NCBI GenBank assembly: GCA_028277645.1
Contig: JANQFV010000032.1
Location: forward strand, 1-35,499
DNA length: 35,499 bases
From: Phycisphaerae bacterium
GTDB lineage: Bacteria > Planctomycetota > Phycisphaerae > UBA1845 > Fen-1342
Direction: 5' to 3'
The notes beneath the pieces are model-generated. The model did not search any database and was not told where the DNA came from. It was given only the letters and a program-made list of their open reading frames with translations. Both the position numbers and the translations under genes were made by a program. The first letter of the stretch is position 1. The number at the start of each line of letters is the position of its first letter. Below are positions 1-8,294 of the stretch, piece by piece.

Positions 1-433
1 GCAGGCCCGGACCGACGCATCGGCCGGAGACGACACACGCGTAACCGAATCACCGATTGCGTGTCGTATTCTGTCACGCGTTCCTGCCCGTTTTGGTACG
101 CGCAGGCAGCGTTGTTTGCGGGGCGTCATTGCGGCAACCGAGACGAACTCCAACTTGTCATCTGGCGATGGACCGCCCGGCGATGTTTCCTGCCGTCGCC
201 GCGTCCGTTCCTCGATTCGGGACATCGGCGGACTGACCATAGTGATGTGACCACAAGCCTCAATGCACGTAAGTTGTTTGTGGTTAAAGAAGTAGGTGTG
301 CTCGACGGGGGTCCTGGTCGGGGCGGACGATTCCCTTGACCGGTACACGGCCTCGTCATAAAGTGTATCTGTTCGGTCCTATATAGCCACTGCGGCTGAT
401 TTGAGCACATCGAGATGTGGGAAAAGGGACAGT
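1..433. other. Left-edge region without a recognisable gene
   Basis: Short open frames exist on both strands, but none shows a protein family motif, a convincing ribosome binding site or composition like the genes further right. If the IS remnant to the right had simply inserted into the beta-helix gene, this stretch should carry the 5' part of that gene on the plus strand. No such coding sequence is visible, so the junction is probably the product of a rearrangement. I see nothing else to annotate here. Confidence 0.5.
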
Positions 434-1620
434 GGGGCTGTTGAAGAACTCGCTCTGGAGTTTGTTCATGCTGCTTGTCTTCGCGCTGGCGAAGCAGTTT
501 TGATCGCCGCGGGGTGATCCGTGTACGGGAGGGTGTGCCACTCGTTTCCCTGCCACACCAGCCGCGCAGGACAAAACGCCGCCAGGCGCTTGAGGTTCAT
601 CACCGCCGCCGTCAGGTACACCTGAATCGCCATGTTCCATTGCCCACGCCGGGCTGCACGCCGCAAGCCGTGCTGCGTCTTCGCTTCCCCATGCACGCCT
701 TCCACCCGCCAACGATGCCGCGCATACAGACCACGCTCATGCGCGGACCAACGCAAACGCCGACGCCGCGCACGCAACAAGGCCGCATACCCATCACCCA
801 GCACAATGATCCGACTCGACGCCTTCGCCGAGAAGCACCGCGTCCGCAACGGACACACCCGACAATCACCTGCGCGAGCCCGATACACCACGCCCTGTCG
901 ATTCCGCGTTGAACACCGCAAATGCTTCCCCGTCGGACAACGCACCACGTCGTGCCGTCCGTCATACTTGAACCGCCGCGTTGGTATCCGCTTCACCGCC
1001 TGACGCTCCGTCGGCACCGGAATCACCGCATCGATCGTGGCTGCTTCGAACGCGGCGTAGTTCGCCCCGTACGCATATGCCCCGTCCGCTGTCAGCGTGG
1101 ACACGTCGCAACCGGTGTTCCGCTCAATACGAGCCACTTGCTGCTGAAGCTGCTGCCCCTCGCTCGCTTCGCCGGTGGTCAGTTCCACATCCACGATCAC
1201 ACCCGCCCGATCATCCACCGCCGTGTGCTGCTTGTAACTCGGCTCCATCCGATACTGCTTGCACGACGTCGTCAGCGTCGCGTCCGGATCGGTTAGACTG
1301 CACTTCTTGGCCACAATCCTGCTCTGGTTCTTCGGCCGGCCCCGCCGCTTCTGCCCGCCTTCCGGCGGCGGATCCTCCTCCGGCGCATCGTTTTCGCTGA
1401 ACACCTGCGCCGCGTGCCGTTCGGTCAGACTCTCCCAGCTCACATCCGCCCGGATCAACGTGGCATCGACATGCACCGTGTCACCATCGATCAGACCCGC
1501 TTCGCCACAAGCCGCGACGGACTTGCGGAAGATCTCCTTGAAGCGTTCCGCGCCCCAACACTGCCGGATGCGCGTCAGGCTGCTGTGATCAGGCAACTTC
1601 TCGTGCTGCCGATAGCCCGC
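434..1620 (-). mobile_element. IS1182-family insertion sequence remnant, one end missing
   Basis: The element holds a long minus-strand transposase frame. The intact end, downstream of the transposase stop, begins with GGGGCTGTTGAAGAACTCGC at 434-453, which looks like an IS1182-type terminal sequence (GTTGAAnAACTC core). At the other end the transposase reading frame loses family similarity at about 1620, exactly where a plus-strand surface-protein coding sequence becomes recognisable. No matching inverted terminal repeat is seen there. The element therefore appears to have lost its transposase-proximal end and should not move by itself. The exact breakpoint is uncertain by about 20 bases. 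Confidence 0.7.
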
Positions 1621-1668
1621 GGCGACCCGCTGTTCGTGTCCCCTGCTACCAGTGACTTCCGGCTGCAA
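466..1668 (-). CDS. IS1182-family DDE transposase, 5'-truncated
   Basis: The open frame of 400 residues matches the IS1182 group of DDE transposases (RNase H fold). Visible features are the LPDHSSLTRIRQ motif at residues 25-36, the first catalytic Asp in VDATLI (D68), the second in TADGAYAYG (D195) and the C-terminal Glu region VEGVHGEAK (about E323-E328). Before the last Glu lies the Cys-rich insertion CPTGKHLRC...CRVCPLRTRC characteristic of this group. Family members usually start roughly 60-100 residues earlier with an N-terminal DNA-binding part. Here that part is replaced by about 16 residues that read through from neighbouring sequence, so the ATG at 1668 is fortuitous. The catalytic core looks intact, but the protein is probably non-functional without its N-terminus and the lost terminal repeat. 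Confidence 0.85.
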   Translation of the reverse strand: MQPEVTGSRGHEQRVAAGYRQHEKLPDHSSLTRIRQCWGAERFKEIFRKSVAACGEAGLIDGDTVHVDATLIRADVSWESLTERHAAQVFSENDAPEEDPPPEGGQKRRGRPKNQSRIVAKKCSLTDPDATLTTSCKQYRMEPSYKQHTAVDDRAGVIVDVELTTGEASEGQQLQQQVARIERNTGCDVSTLTADGAYAYGANYAAFEAATIDAVIPVPTERQAVKRIPTRRFKYDGRHDVVRCPTGKHLRCSTRNRQGVVYRARAGDCRVCPLRTRCFSAKASSRIIVLGDGYAALLRARRRRLRWSAHERGLYARHRWRVEGVHGEAKTQHGLRRAARRGQWNMAIQVYLTAAVMNLKRLAAFCPARLVWQGNEWHTLPYTDHPAAIKTASPARRQAA

Positions 1669-1839
1669 CCCAGTTCACCCTGCATCGATACCGGCAACCA
1701 GTTCGTCGACACCGATCACGGCCAGGTCGGCTTCCAGCCACTGCCGCCGTTCGACATCGGCGGCTTGAAGCGCGTCGTCGATGGCGACGAAAACGGCGAA
1801 GCTGAAGTGGATATGGGCACGCACGAGGTTCAGCCGTAG
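1620..1839 (+). pseudogene. 3' fragment of a beta-helix / choice-of-anchor-type surface protein gene
   Basis: The last ~70 codons read GDPLFVSPATSDFRLQPSS, then PCIDTGNQ, and end in VDMGTHEVQP before a TAG at 1837-1839. The series DPLFV...DFRL...SPCIDTG...VDMGTHE is the classic end of right-handed beta-helix / choice-of-anchor Q proteins, which are secreted or cell-surface and abundant in planctomycetes. Everything 5' of about 1620 is replaced by the IS1182 remnant on the opposite strand. The frame stays open upstream only because it is antisense to the transposase. There is no start codon or signal peptide of its own, so this is a gene remnant. Confidence 0.75.
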
Positions 1840-1880
1840 GGCGGCTGACGCGACCTCGCACCCACGTCGGAGTTAAATCG

Positions 1881-1911
1881 CGACGCCCATCTCAGCGAGA
1901 GGCGGGCGTCG
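1881..1911 (+). terminator. Hairpin after the beta-helix gene fragment
   Basis: CGACGCCC (1881-1888) pairs perfectly with GGGCGTCG (1904-1911), and the loop contains a further TCTC/GAGA pairing. It sits about 40 bases after the stop at 1839. No T-tract follows, so an intrinsic terminator is possible but not proven. Confidence 0.4.
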
Positions 1912-1980
1912 TCGCGCCCGGGCGGGCTGCAATCACGCACACGAGTTCGATGCCGTCAGTGGGATTCCGAAAATGACGAC

Positions 1981-2009
1981 TTGACAAACATTGACGGATC
2001 GTCAATACT
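1981..2009 (+). promoter_or_regulatory. Promoter of the tetR-RND efflux operon
   Basis: A perfect -35 box TTGACA (1981-1986) is followed after 17 bases by AATACT (2004-2009) as the -10 box. The expected transcription start falls at about 2015-2017, on or beside the ATG of tetR at 2016, so the tetR message would be leaderless or nearly so. A palindrome occupies the spacer, as expected for an autorepressed TetR promoter. Confidence 0.65.
1990..2006. promoter_or_regulatory. Palindromic operator candidate for the TetR regulator
   Basis: ATTGACG-GAT-CGTCAAT is a perfect 7+3+7 inverted repeat lying between and overlapping the -35 and -10 boxes of the tetR promoter. Its inner core GACG-N3-CGTC (1993-2003) recurs in the second palindrome at 2775-2791. 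Binding by the adjacent TetR would block RNA polymerase. That is inference from position and symmetry. Confidence 0.6.
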
Positions 2010-2015
2010 AAAGGT

Positions 2016-2753
2016 ATGGCAACTTTGACTCGGAAACAGCGCGAGATGCGGCAACGCGAGGAACTGATCCTCGACGTCGCAGCACGTATGCTGCTCGACA
2101 GCGGCTACGTCGGTTTGAGCATGGACCGCGTAGCCGAGGCGACCGAGTACTCTAAGGGCACAATTTATCAACACTTTACGTGCAAAGAGGACCTGATCGC
2201 TGGCGTCCTGCTCAGGACGATCGAAGTCCGAGGACGGCTCTTCGCCCGGGGGGCGACCTACCGCGGCCGCTCGCGGGAACGGCTCACCGGAATTGGTGTG
2301 GCGGATTCACTATTCTACCAGCTTTATCCGGACCACGCTCGGATCGAACAGCTCACCAAAGTGGAGTCGATCTGGGACAAGGCGTCCTCGGAACGGCGCG
2401 AGAAGTGCCACTCGGGCGATTCGAGCTGCATGGCCGTTGTGCAGGGCGTGATTCGCGATGGGATTGCCTCGGGTGACCTCGAATTGCAGGAGGGGGTGAC
2501 GCCGGATGGGTTGATGTTCGGATTGTGGTCGATGTCCGTGGGGTCGCGCATGATCATCGTTCACGGTGCGCTAATGGATAAGTTTGGCGACACCGACCCG
2601 CAGCTCATCATTGATCAAGCGTATCAACACTACCTCGACGGGTACGGCTGGCGGCCGTTGTCGACGGAATGGGACTATCGGCAGACGATTTCGCGAATTC
2701 GCGATGAAGTGTTCGGCGAGGATATCCTGAGAGCAGAGGTGCAATATGCCTGA
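2016..2753 (+). CDS. TetR/AcrR-family transcriptional regulator of the efflux operon
   Basis: This 245-residue protein has a standard TetR N-terminal three-helix DNA-binding domain. ILDVAARMLLDSGYVGLSMD at about residues 18-37 leads into the helix-turn-helix VAEATEYSKGTIYQHFTCKE (39-58). The remaining ~185 residues form the variable ligand-binding/dimerisation part. It is the first gene of an operon with an RND adaptor and pump; its stop codon overlaps the adaptor start (ATGCCTGA, 2746-2753). Local TetR proteins next to RND pumps usually repress them until a pump substrate binds. A palindrome in its own promoter, and another in the next gene, support autoregulation. The ATG at 2016 is chosen because the helix-turn-helix follows at the usual distance and the promoter lies directly upstream. 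The ligand cannot be predicted. Confidence 0.9.
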   Translation: MATLTRKQREMRQREELILDVAARMLLDSGYVGLSMDRVAEATEYSKGTIYQHFTCKEDLIAGVLLRTIEVRGRLFARGATYRGRSRERLTGIGVADSLFYQLYPDHARIEQLTKVESIWDKASSERREKCHSGDSSCMAVVQGVIRDGIASGDLELQEGVTPDGLMFGLWSMSVGSRMIIVHGALMDKFGDTDPQLIIDQAYQHYLDGYGWRPLSTEWDYRQTISRIRDEVFGEDILRAEVQYA

Positions 2754-4113
2754 GGCAGTTTTTTTTGACAAGAATTCGACGAGTCGTCGAAAAATGACGC
2801 CTCGTCTTGGCCTTGTCTCCGTAGTTGCGCTCGTCACGGCGGGACTGGCGATCTTGGTGGTCTGGCTCGTTGTCACCCCTGCAACCGCGGTTTCCGCGCC
2901 GTCCCGTACCCCAATTCCGGTCGAGACACAACGCGTGATTCAGTCTGACGAACTGGTGTTGGCACGCGAATTCACCGGTCGCATTGAGGCCGCGCGCGCG
3001 AGCACTCTCAGTTTTGAGCACGCTGGCTTAGTAACGGCGATCCTCGTCGATGAAGGAGACGTGGTTGAAGCGAATCAGGCTCTCGCGCAGCTGGATTGTG
3101 AGCCGCTGCGACTGCGACTGCGGCAGCTTCGGGCAGAACTGGCGGCGGCGCGAGCGCGGTTGGCTGAGATGGAGGCCGGTCCGCGTGCAGAGCGAATTGC
3201 TGCTGCGCGAGCGCAACTGCGTGAACGCGAAGCGCGCGTCGCGTTCTGGGCGCGTGAACAGGATCGCGTCCGGGGCTTGATTGAGCGGGGAGCCGCCGGC
3301 ACCCGTGAATTGCAGGATACGGACACGGAGCATGCGGCTGCGGTCGCGCTGCGCGATGGCGCGCGAGCCCAACTAGGTGAGTTGGAAGCCGGCACACGCA
3401 CGGAGCAATTAGAAGCCCAGAGTGCGATCGTGACACAACTTGCTGCCGCGGTGGCGAAGGTTGATCTGGATCTGGAGAAAAGCACCATCCGCGCACCGTT
3501 CGCCGGCACAATTTCGTCCCGGCTGGCGGACGAAGGCCTGGTGGTGTCAGCGGGGGTACCGGTGTTGGAGATACTTGAGACGGGGCACCTCCAGGCCCGC
3601 ATCGGTGTGGCCGTTGACATGGCGGAGCACCTGTCCATTGGCCAGAAGCGCACACTCGAGATCAACGGCGATCTGGCGGACTGCACGATTGCCCGGATTC
3701 TGCCCCAACTTGACGACGCGACGCGTACGGTGACCGTGCTGTTTGACCTGCCGAAGCCCGGTCCGTTCACTGGAAAGCCGGGCCAGACGATTCGTTTCCG
3801 TCTCGAGGATCGGTGGCCCGAACGAGGCTTCTGGTTGCCGACGGACGCGTTGGTGAAGGGCGAACGGGGTTTGTGGGCGGTCTACGCGGTTGTGGCGCGC
3901 CCTGGGCACGAACTCGCGGCGGAGCACGTGAACGCGTTAGAGCGGCGTGACGTAGAGATCCTCTATACCGAGGCGGATCGGGCATACGCCAGGGGGTTGT
4001 TGCGAGAAGGTGACGAGATCGTATCAAGCGGTGCGCATCGCGTTGTCGCGGGGCAGGAAGTGAGTCCGCGTGCCGCGTCGCAGGACGCAACGATCAGCGC
4101 GGCACCGTTCTGA
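2746..4113 (+). CDS. RND efflux periplasmic adaptor subunit (membrane fusion protein)
   Basis: This 455-residue AcrA/HlyD-type adaptor would link an inner-membrane RND pump to an outer-membrane channel. A single N-terminal membrane segment lies at about residues 22-45 (VSVVALVTAGLAILVVWLVV), followed by a beta-barrel/lipoyl half around FTGRIEAARASTLSFEHAG. A long Ala/Arg/Glu-rich alpha-helical hairpin spans about residues 110-215. The second lipoyl half begins near STIRAPFAGTISSRLADEG, and the C-terminal barrel and membrane-proximal domain include GFWLPTDALVKGERGLW. The start at 2746 has an AGAGGTG Shine-Dalgarno six bases upstream and overlaps the tetR stop, indicating translational coupling. 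An ATG at 2794 could give a shorter product. The first codons contain a perfect palindrome (2775-2791). No outer-membrane factor gene is present in the window. Confidence 0.9.
   Translation: MPEAVFFDKNSTSRRKMTPRLGLVSVVALVTAGLAILVVWLVVTPATAVSAPSRTPIPVETQRVIQSDELVLAREFTGRIEAARASTLSFEHAGLVTAILVDEGDVVEANQALAQLDCEPLRLRLRQLRAELAAARARLAEMEAGPRAERIAAARAQLREREARVAFWAREQDRVRGLIERGAAGTRELQDTDTEHAAAVALRDGARAQLGELEAGTRTEQLEAQSAIVTQLAAAVAKVDLDLEKSTIRAPFAGTISSRLADEGLVVSAGVPVLEILETGHLQARIGVAVDMAEHLSIGQKRTLEINGDLADCTIARILPQLDDATRTVTVLFDLPKPGPFTGKPGQTIRFRLEDRWPERGFWLPTDALVKGERGLWAVYAVVARPGHELAAEHVNALERRDVEILYTEADRAYARGLLREGDEIVSSGAHRVVAGQEVSPRAASQDATISAAPF
2775..2791. promoter_or_regulatory. Second palindrome inside the adaptor gene, possible second TetR site
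   Basis: TTCGACGA-G-TCGTCGAA is a perfect 8+1+8 inverted repeat lying within codons 10-16 of the adaptor gene. It contains GACG-AGT-CGTC (2778-2788), the same GACG-N3-CGTC core as the promoter palindrome at 1993-2003. A TTGACA precedes it at 2765-2770, but no convincing -10 follows. It could be a roadblock operator or could stem from coding constraints. Confidence 0.45.
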
Positions 4114-4133
4114 GTCTCAGGGAAGCGATCACC

Positions 4134-7100
4134 ATGTTTCGCGGCATTGAAACGCTTTACTTTCGCAATTCGCGCCTGTTGGTGTTGACCGTGGCGGTGA
4201 TCGTGGTCGCAGGGTTGTCCTCCTACGCCGTGTTACCGCGCGCAGAGGACCCTACGCTGGCGCGTCGTTTTGCGACGGTCATGACGCGTTACCCCGGCGC
4301 GAGCGCCGAGCGGGTCGAGGCGCTCGTAACGGAGAAGCTTGAGGACGAGCTGCGCGAAATTGAAGAGATCAAGACGATCGAGTCGGTGTCGCGGTTTGGA
4401 ATCTCCGTCATCACACTTGAACTGCTTGAGCAAGTCCCGCCGGAAGCGCTCGACTCGGTATGGTCGCGCGTGCGGAACCAGGTGACTCAGGCCGAAGCGG
4501 CGCTGCCGACTGGATCGTTGAAACCTGAAGTGGAACGGCAGACTGTACATGCGTACACACTGATTCTCGCGCTGCAATGGACGCAGGATGATGATCCGCA
4601 GTATGCAATCCTGCGGCGTCTGGCCGAAGAGCTCGAGAGCGCACTGCGTGGTGTTCATGGAACCGCAGAGGTTGACAGCTACGGCGACCCTGATGAAGAG
4701 GTTCGTGTGGCGGTGCGTGCGGAAGACCTGGCGGCACTTGAGCTGACAGTTGAAGATGTCGCGCGGGCGATTCAGCGGGCTGACGCCAAAGTTCCGGCTG
4801 GGCAATTGCATCACGCCAATACCGACTTGTTGGTGGAGGTGGCCGGCGAGATCGACAGCTTGGAGCGCGTGATTGAGATTCCGATTCGACGGGGGTCAGC
4901 CGGGCAACTCGTGCGTGTTGCAGATGTCGCTACGGTCACGAAGTCGGTTGCCGATCCGGCGTCGGACCTCGCCATCATCGCCGGACAACCCGCCGTCGTC
5001 CTGGCGATTCGCATGGATGAGCGCCAGCGAGTTGATCATTGGGCCGCAGAGGCTCGCATAGTGGTCGACCAGTTTCAGCAACGCGTCCCTAGCGGGCTGT
5101 CACTGACAACGATCTTTGATCAAAGCCGCTATGTCGCGGAACGGTTGGGCGTGCTGACGCGAAATCTACTGCTGGCGATGGGGCTGGTTGTCATCGTGAT
5201 CTTCTTTGCGATGGGATGGCGAGCCGCACTTACGGTCGGCGTCGCGCTGCCACTGACCAGCTTCATGGTGTTGGCCTGGATGAATGCTCTGGGCGTGCCT
5301 TTGCACCAGATGTCCGTGACCGGGCTGATTGTCGCGTTGGGGCTACTCATCGATAACGCAATCGTGATGGTTGACGAAGTGCGTAAGCGATTGGAGGCAG
5401 GGAGCGAGCTGATAGTTGCGATTTCGGAAGCCGTCCGGCACTTGGCGATTCCATTGTTCGGGTCGACGTTCACGACGGCGTTGGCGTTCCTGCCGATCGT
5501 GTTGATGCCGGGCGGCGCCGGCGAGTTCGTCGGTTCAATCGGCCTCAGCGTGATTATGGCCATCGCGAGTTCGCTTTTTCTGTCACTAACGGTGATCGCC
5601 GCGCTCGCGGGGCTGATGCACAGATTCGCGCCGTGCACGCAACACAGGGGAATCGCCGCCGCCGGCTTCTCGTCGAACTGGCTCAACCGACACTATCGGC
5701 GCGTGCTCGCGGTGTTGATTGCGCGGCCCGTGCTCGGCGTCGGTCTTGGGGCATTGTTGCCATTGGTTGGCTTTGTCCAGTCACGGCATCTCGCAGAGCA
5801 GTTCTTCCCGCCGGCGGAGCGCAGCCAGTTTCCGATGGAGTTTCGCTTTCCGACTCATACTGCTTTGGAGCACACTCAGACGCAGGTGTTGGCCGCGCGA
5901 GAGTTGATCCGCGCGCACCCGGAAGTCGTGGACGTCCACTGGTTCATCGGAACCAGCGCGCCGAAGTTCTACTACAACATGTTTGGCTTCGAGGACGATG
6001 CCGCTTACTACGCACAGGCGCTCGTCGAGCTCAGGAGCACGGCCGGTTACACCGACGTGATTCGAGAGCTGCAGCGGGACATGGACCGCGCTTTCCCGCA
6101 GGCGATGGTCGTGGGGCGCCAACTCGAACAGGGCCCGCCGTTCGATGCGCCGGTGGAGATACTGGTGTATGGCCCGGACATGGAAGTGCTGCGTGACATC
6201 GGCGACGAGATTCGCGCGGAACTCAGCGCAATACCAGAGACGGTGCATACGCGCGCAACTCTCGACCTTGGTCAGGCGAAGCTCTGGGTCGACCTCGACG
6301 AGGATGAGGCCAGACAGGCCGGCCTCGACACCGTCGGTATTGCCAGCACGCTGCGGGGTAATCTCTCGGGGGCGGTCGGTGGATCGCTGCTCGAGGCCAC
6401 GGAAGAACTCCCTATTCGGGTCCGCCTTGCCGAAAGCCGTCGGTCCAATGTATCGGGAATCGCGTCGATCGATTTGGTAAGTGGTCGTGGGCTAAGCGCT
6501 CGCATGAATCACGCGAATCTCCCGTTGGCCGCGCTCGGCGAACTCGAGCTGCGCCCCGCGACGGCGAGCATTGCTCACCGCAACGGCGTTCGGGTGAACA
6601 CCGTGCAGGGGTTTATTCAGGCCGGTGTACTGCCGTCGCAGGTGCTCGATGCGCTACAAGAGCGGCTCGCACGCGCGGACTTTACGTTGCCGGCCGGGTA
6701 CTCCATAGAAGTCGGCGGTGAGGCCGCGAAGCGGGACACGGCGGTCGGTAACTTGATGGCATCGGTCGGCCTGATCGCGGTCGTGATGATCGCGACACTG
6801 GTGCTCACGTTCGGATCGTTCCGACTGGCCGCGCTGCTGGCGGTTGCGGCGGGGTTGTCCGTTGGGTTGGGGCTGGCGGCACTCTGGCTGTGTAGCTTTC
6901 CGTTCGGATTCATGGCGATCGTCGGCACGATGGGGCTGATTGGCGTCGCGATGAATGACTCGATTGTAGTGCTCGCTGCGATTCGGAAGGATGCCGCAGC
7001 ACGCGGAGGCGATTGCGGTGCCGTGGCCAATGTCGTCTACCGCGCGACGCGGCACGTGCTGGCCACGACCACCACCACGGTTGCCGGCTTTACGCCCCTG

Positions 7101-7280
7101 GTCCTTGCAGGAGGCGGCTTCTGGCCGCCGCTGGCGGTGGTCATCGGTGGCGGCGTTACCGGGGCGACGCTGATTGCGCTGGTGCTCGTGCCTGCGGGCT
7201 ATCGAATTCTGATGTGCCGTCGAGCGCCTCGGGCTGTGCAAACGGCTGTCGGGATCGACGCTCCAAGCGTGCCAGCGTGA
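4134..7280 (+). CDS. RND-family efflux pump, inner-membrane permease (AcrB/MexB type)
   Basis: At 1048 residues this is the full size of a hydrophobe/amphiphile RND permease, a proton-driven trimeric exporter. The typical architecture is visible: TM1 near residues 15-33, a large periplasmic loop to about 335, TM2-TM6 to about 500, a second periplasmic loop, and TM8-TM12 from about 880. The TM4 proton-relay region reads GLLIDNAIVMVDE with D407; the second Asp of the AcrB pair is Asn (N408), as in many RND subgroups. The TM10 region reads GVAMNDSIVVL. The gene starts 20 bases after the adaptor stop with an AGGGA ribosome binding site. Substrate class is unknown; absence of a CzcA-type metal signature makes a multidrug or small-molecule pump more likely than a heavy-metal exporter. 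Confidence 0.92.
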   Translation: MFRGIETLYFRNSRLLVLTVAVIVVAGLSSYAVLPRAEDPTLARRFATVMTRYPGASAERVEALVTEKLEDELREIEEIKTIESVSRFGISVITLELLEQVPPEALDSVWSRVRNQVTQAEAALPTGSLKPEVERQTVHAYTLILALQWTQDDDPQYAILRRLAEELESALRGVHGTAEVDSYGDPDEEVRVAVRAEDLAALELTVEDVARAIQRADAKVPAGQLHHANTDLLVEVAGEIDSLERVIEIPIRRGSAGQLVRVADVATVTKSVADPASDLAIIAGQPAVVLAIRMDERQRVDHWAAEARIVVDQFQQRVPSGLSLTTIFDQSRYVAERLGVLTRNLLLAMGLVVIVIFFAMGWRAALTVGVALPLTSFMVLAWMNALGVPLHQMSVTGLIVALGLLIDNAIVMVDEVRKRLEAGSELIVAISEAVRHLAIPLFGSTFTTALAFLPIVLMPGGAGEFVGSIGLSVIMAIASSLFLSLTVIAALAGLMHRFAPCTQHRGIAAAGFSSNWLNRHYRRVLAVLIARPVLGVGLGALLPLVGFVQSRHLAEQFFPPAERSQFPMEFRFPTHTALEHTQTQVLAARELIRAHPEVVDVHWFIGTSAPKFYYNMFGFEDDAAYYAQALVELRSTAGYTDVIRELQRDMDRAFPQAMVVGRQLEQGPPFDAPVEILVYGPDMEVLRDIGDEIRAELSAIPETVHTRATLDLGQAKLWVDLDEDEARQAGLDTVGIASTLRGNLSGAVGGSLLEATEELPIRVRLAESRRSNVSGIASIDLVSGRGLSARMNHANLPLAALGELELRPATASIAHRNGVRVNTVQGFIQAGVLPSQVLDALQERLARADFTLPAGYSIEVGGEAAKRDTAVGNLMASVGLIAVVMIATLVLTFGSFRLAALLAVAAGLSVGLGLAALWLCSFPFGFMAIVGTMGLIGVAMNDSIVVLAAIRKDAAARGGDCGAVANVVYRATRHVLATTTTTVAGFTPLVLAGGGFWPPLAVVIGGGVTGATLIALVLVPAGYRILMCRRAPRAVQTAVGIDAPSVPA

Positions 7281-7640
7281 GAGGCCATCGATGCGTGTGC
7301 CGGTAGAATGCTGACCGCGCGTATCCTGGCCGTAGGTCGCGATGTCGCTTCTTGCCGGGCACGATCGGGGGCGCGGGGCTAGCTTCGTGAGATGGACTGC
7401 ACCTCCCGGCTTGCGACCGTAATTGTTCGTTTTCGGAACACTGTGGAGACCGCGAGTGCGCCATTGCTGCAACACACGACCTGCCCTGTAGATGCTGCCT
7501 GGATTACGCCGGATTGGGTCGTGCTGTTCTTGACGTCAGTGATTCAAAAGACTACTGTATGCGGAGATTCAGTTCATTTGTATGGCCCAGCTCGACAGTA
7601 TTGAGCGCACGCCGCGCGATTGCGGGGACCGGTTGTGGCT
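7281..7640. other. Intergenic region between efflux and hydrogenase operons
   Basis: About 360 bases without a convincing gene. Short frames here show no family motif. The only candidate element is a promoter-like pair near 7530-7558 facing the hydrogenase locus. No clear terminator for the RND gene is seen. Confidence 0.5.
7530..7558 (+). promoter_or_regulatory. Possible promoter of the hydrogenase/Hdr locus
   Basis: TTGACG (7530-7535) is separated by 17 bases from TACTGT (7553-7558) in the gap before the first gene of the locus. It includes a GACGTC palindrome. The -10 match is weak (3 of 6), so this is tentative. Confidence 0.3.
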
Positions 7641-8249
7641 ATGCGACGGGATGTAACTATCGGCGAGAGTACGGGCGTCGCGGCGGACGAGCCGCGCGGA
7701 GGGATGATCCCCGATTCTTCTCGTGCGCGCTTGCGTACCGTCGTGATCGGCCTGGGCAACGAAATCGTCGGCGATGACGGCATCGGCATCCGCGCAGCGG
7801 AACAACTCGGGCGAGCACTAGCAAGGCGTTGCGATGTCGACGTTCGCGAGCTGCCGTGGGCCGGCTTCGCGCTGCTCGATGTCCTCCGTGATTACGATCG
7901 AGCGATTCTGATTGATGCCTTGTGCAGCCAGGGCCGTTACGCTCCGGGTACGGTTGTGCAACTCTCGGAGCAGGATCTGGCCGGCTCGGTTCGGCTCAAT
8001 TCATTTCACGATCTCAACTACCCCACCGCACTCGCGCTGGGCCGCGCCCTGGGCTGGCGGCTGCCGCGGGACATCACGCTGATCGCGGTGGAAGGTGCAT
8101 CATTCAATGAGTTCACAACGCGATTGTCTCCTCCAGTCGAGGCGGCGCTCGATACGGTCGTGCGCCTCGTACTGCACATCGTGGACGACAAACGCGGACG
8201 AGACGGCTCCTCCGCGCCGGACGACGCAACCGCCGCCGACGTGGCCTGA
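7641..8249 (+). CDS. [NiFe] hydrogenase maturation endopeptidase (HyaD/HycI family)
   Basis: The protein has the M52 maturation-protease signature VVIGLGNEIVGDDGIGIR, the AILIDAL strand and the SFHDL motif. E41, D92 and H123 (numbered from this start) fit the three nickel-binding positions of HybD-type peptidases. These enzymes cleave the C-terminal peptide of the hydrogenase large subunit after Ni insertion. The only substrate in view is the MvhA-type large subunit at 20731-22212, which keeps an uncleaved 27-residue tail after its last nickel-site motif. The start is uncertain. ATG 7641 gives ~30 residues before the core; TTG 7620 is possible; ATG 7704 would fit the family length best but has its GGAGG only one base upstream. 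It heads the long co-directional locus, 45 bases before hdrC. Confidence 0.88.
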   Translation: MRRDVTIGESTGVAADEPRGGMIPDSSRARLRTVVIGLGNEIVGDDGIGIRAAEQLGRALARRCDVDVRELPWAGFALLDVLRDYDRAILIDALCSQGRYAPGTVVQLSEQDLAGSVRLNSFHDLNYPTALALGRALGWRLPRDITLIAVEGASFNEFTTRLSPPVEAALDTVVRLVLHIVDDKRGRDGSSAPDDATAADVA

Positions 8250-8294
8250 AGCGACATTTCTGGTCTGGCGACCGCAAGACACGAGAGGTGACAC

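Noticed and set aside
61..410. Short open frames on both strands at the left edge
   Set aside because: No family similarity, no ribosome binding site and amino-acid use unlike the other genes.
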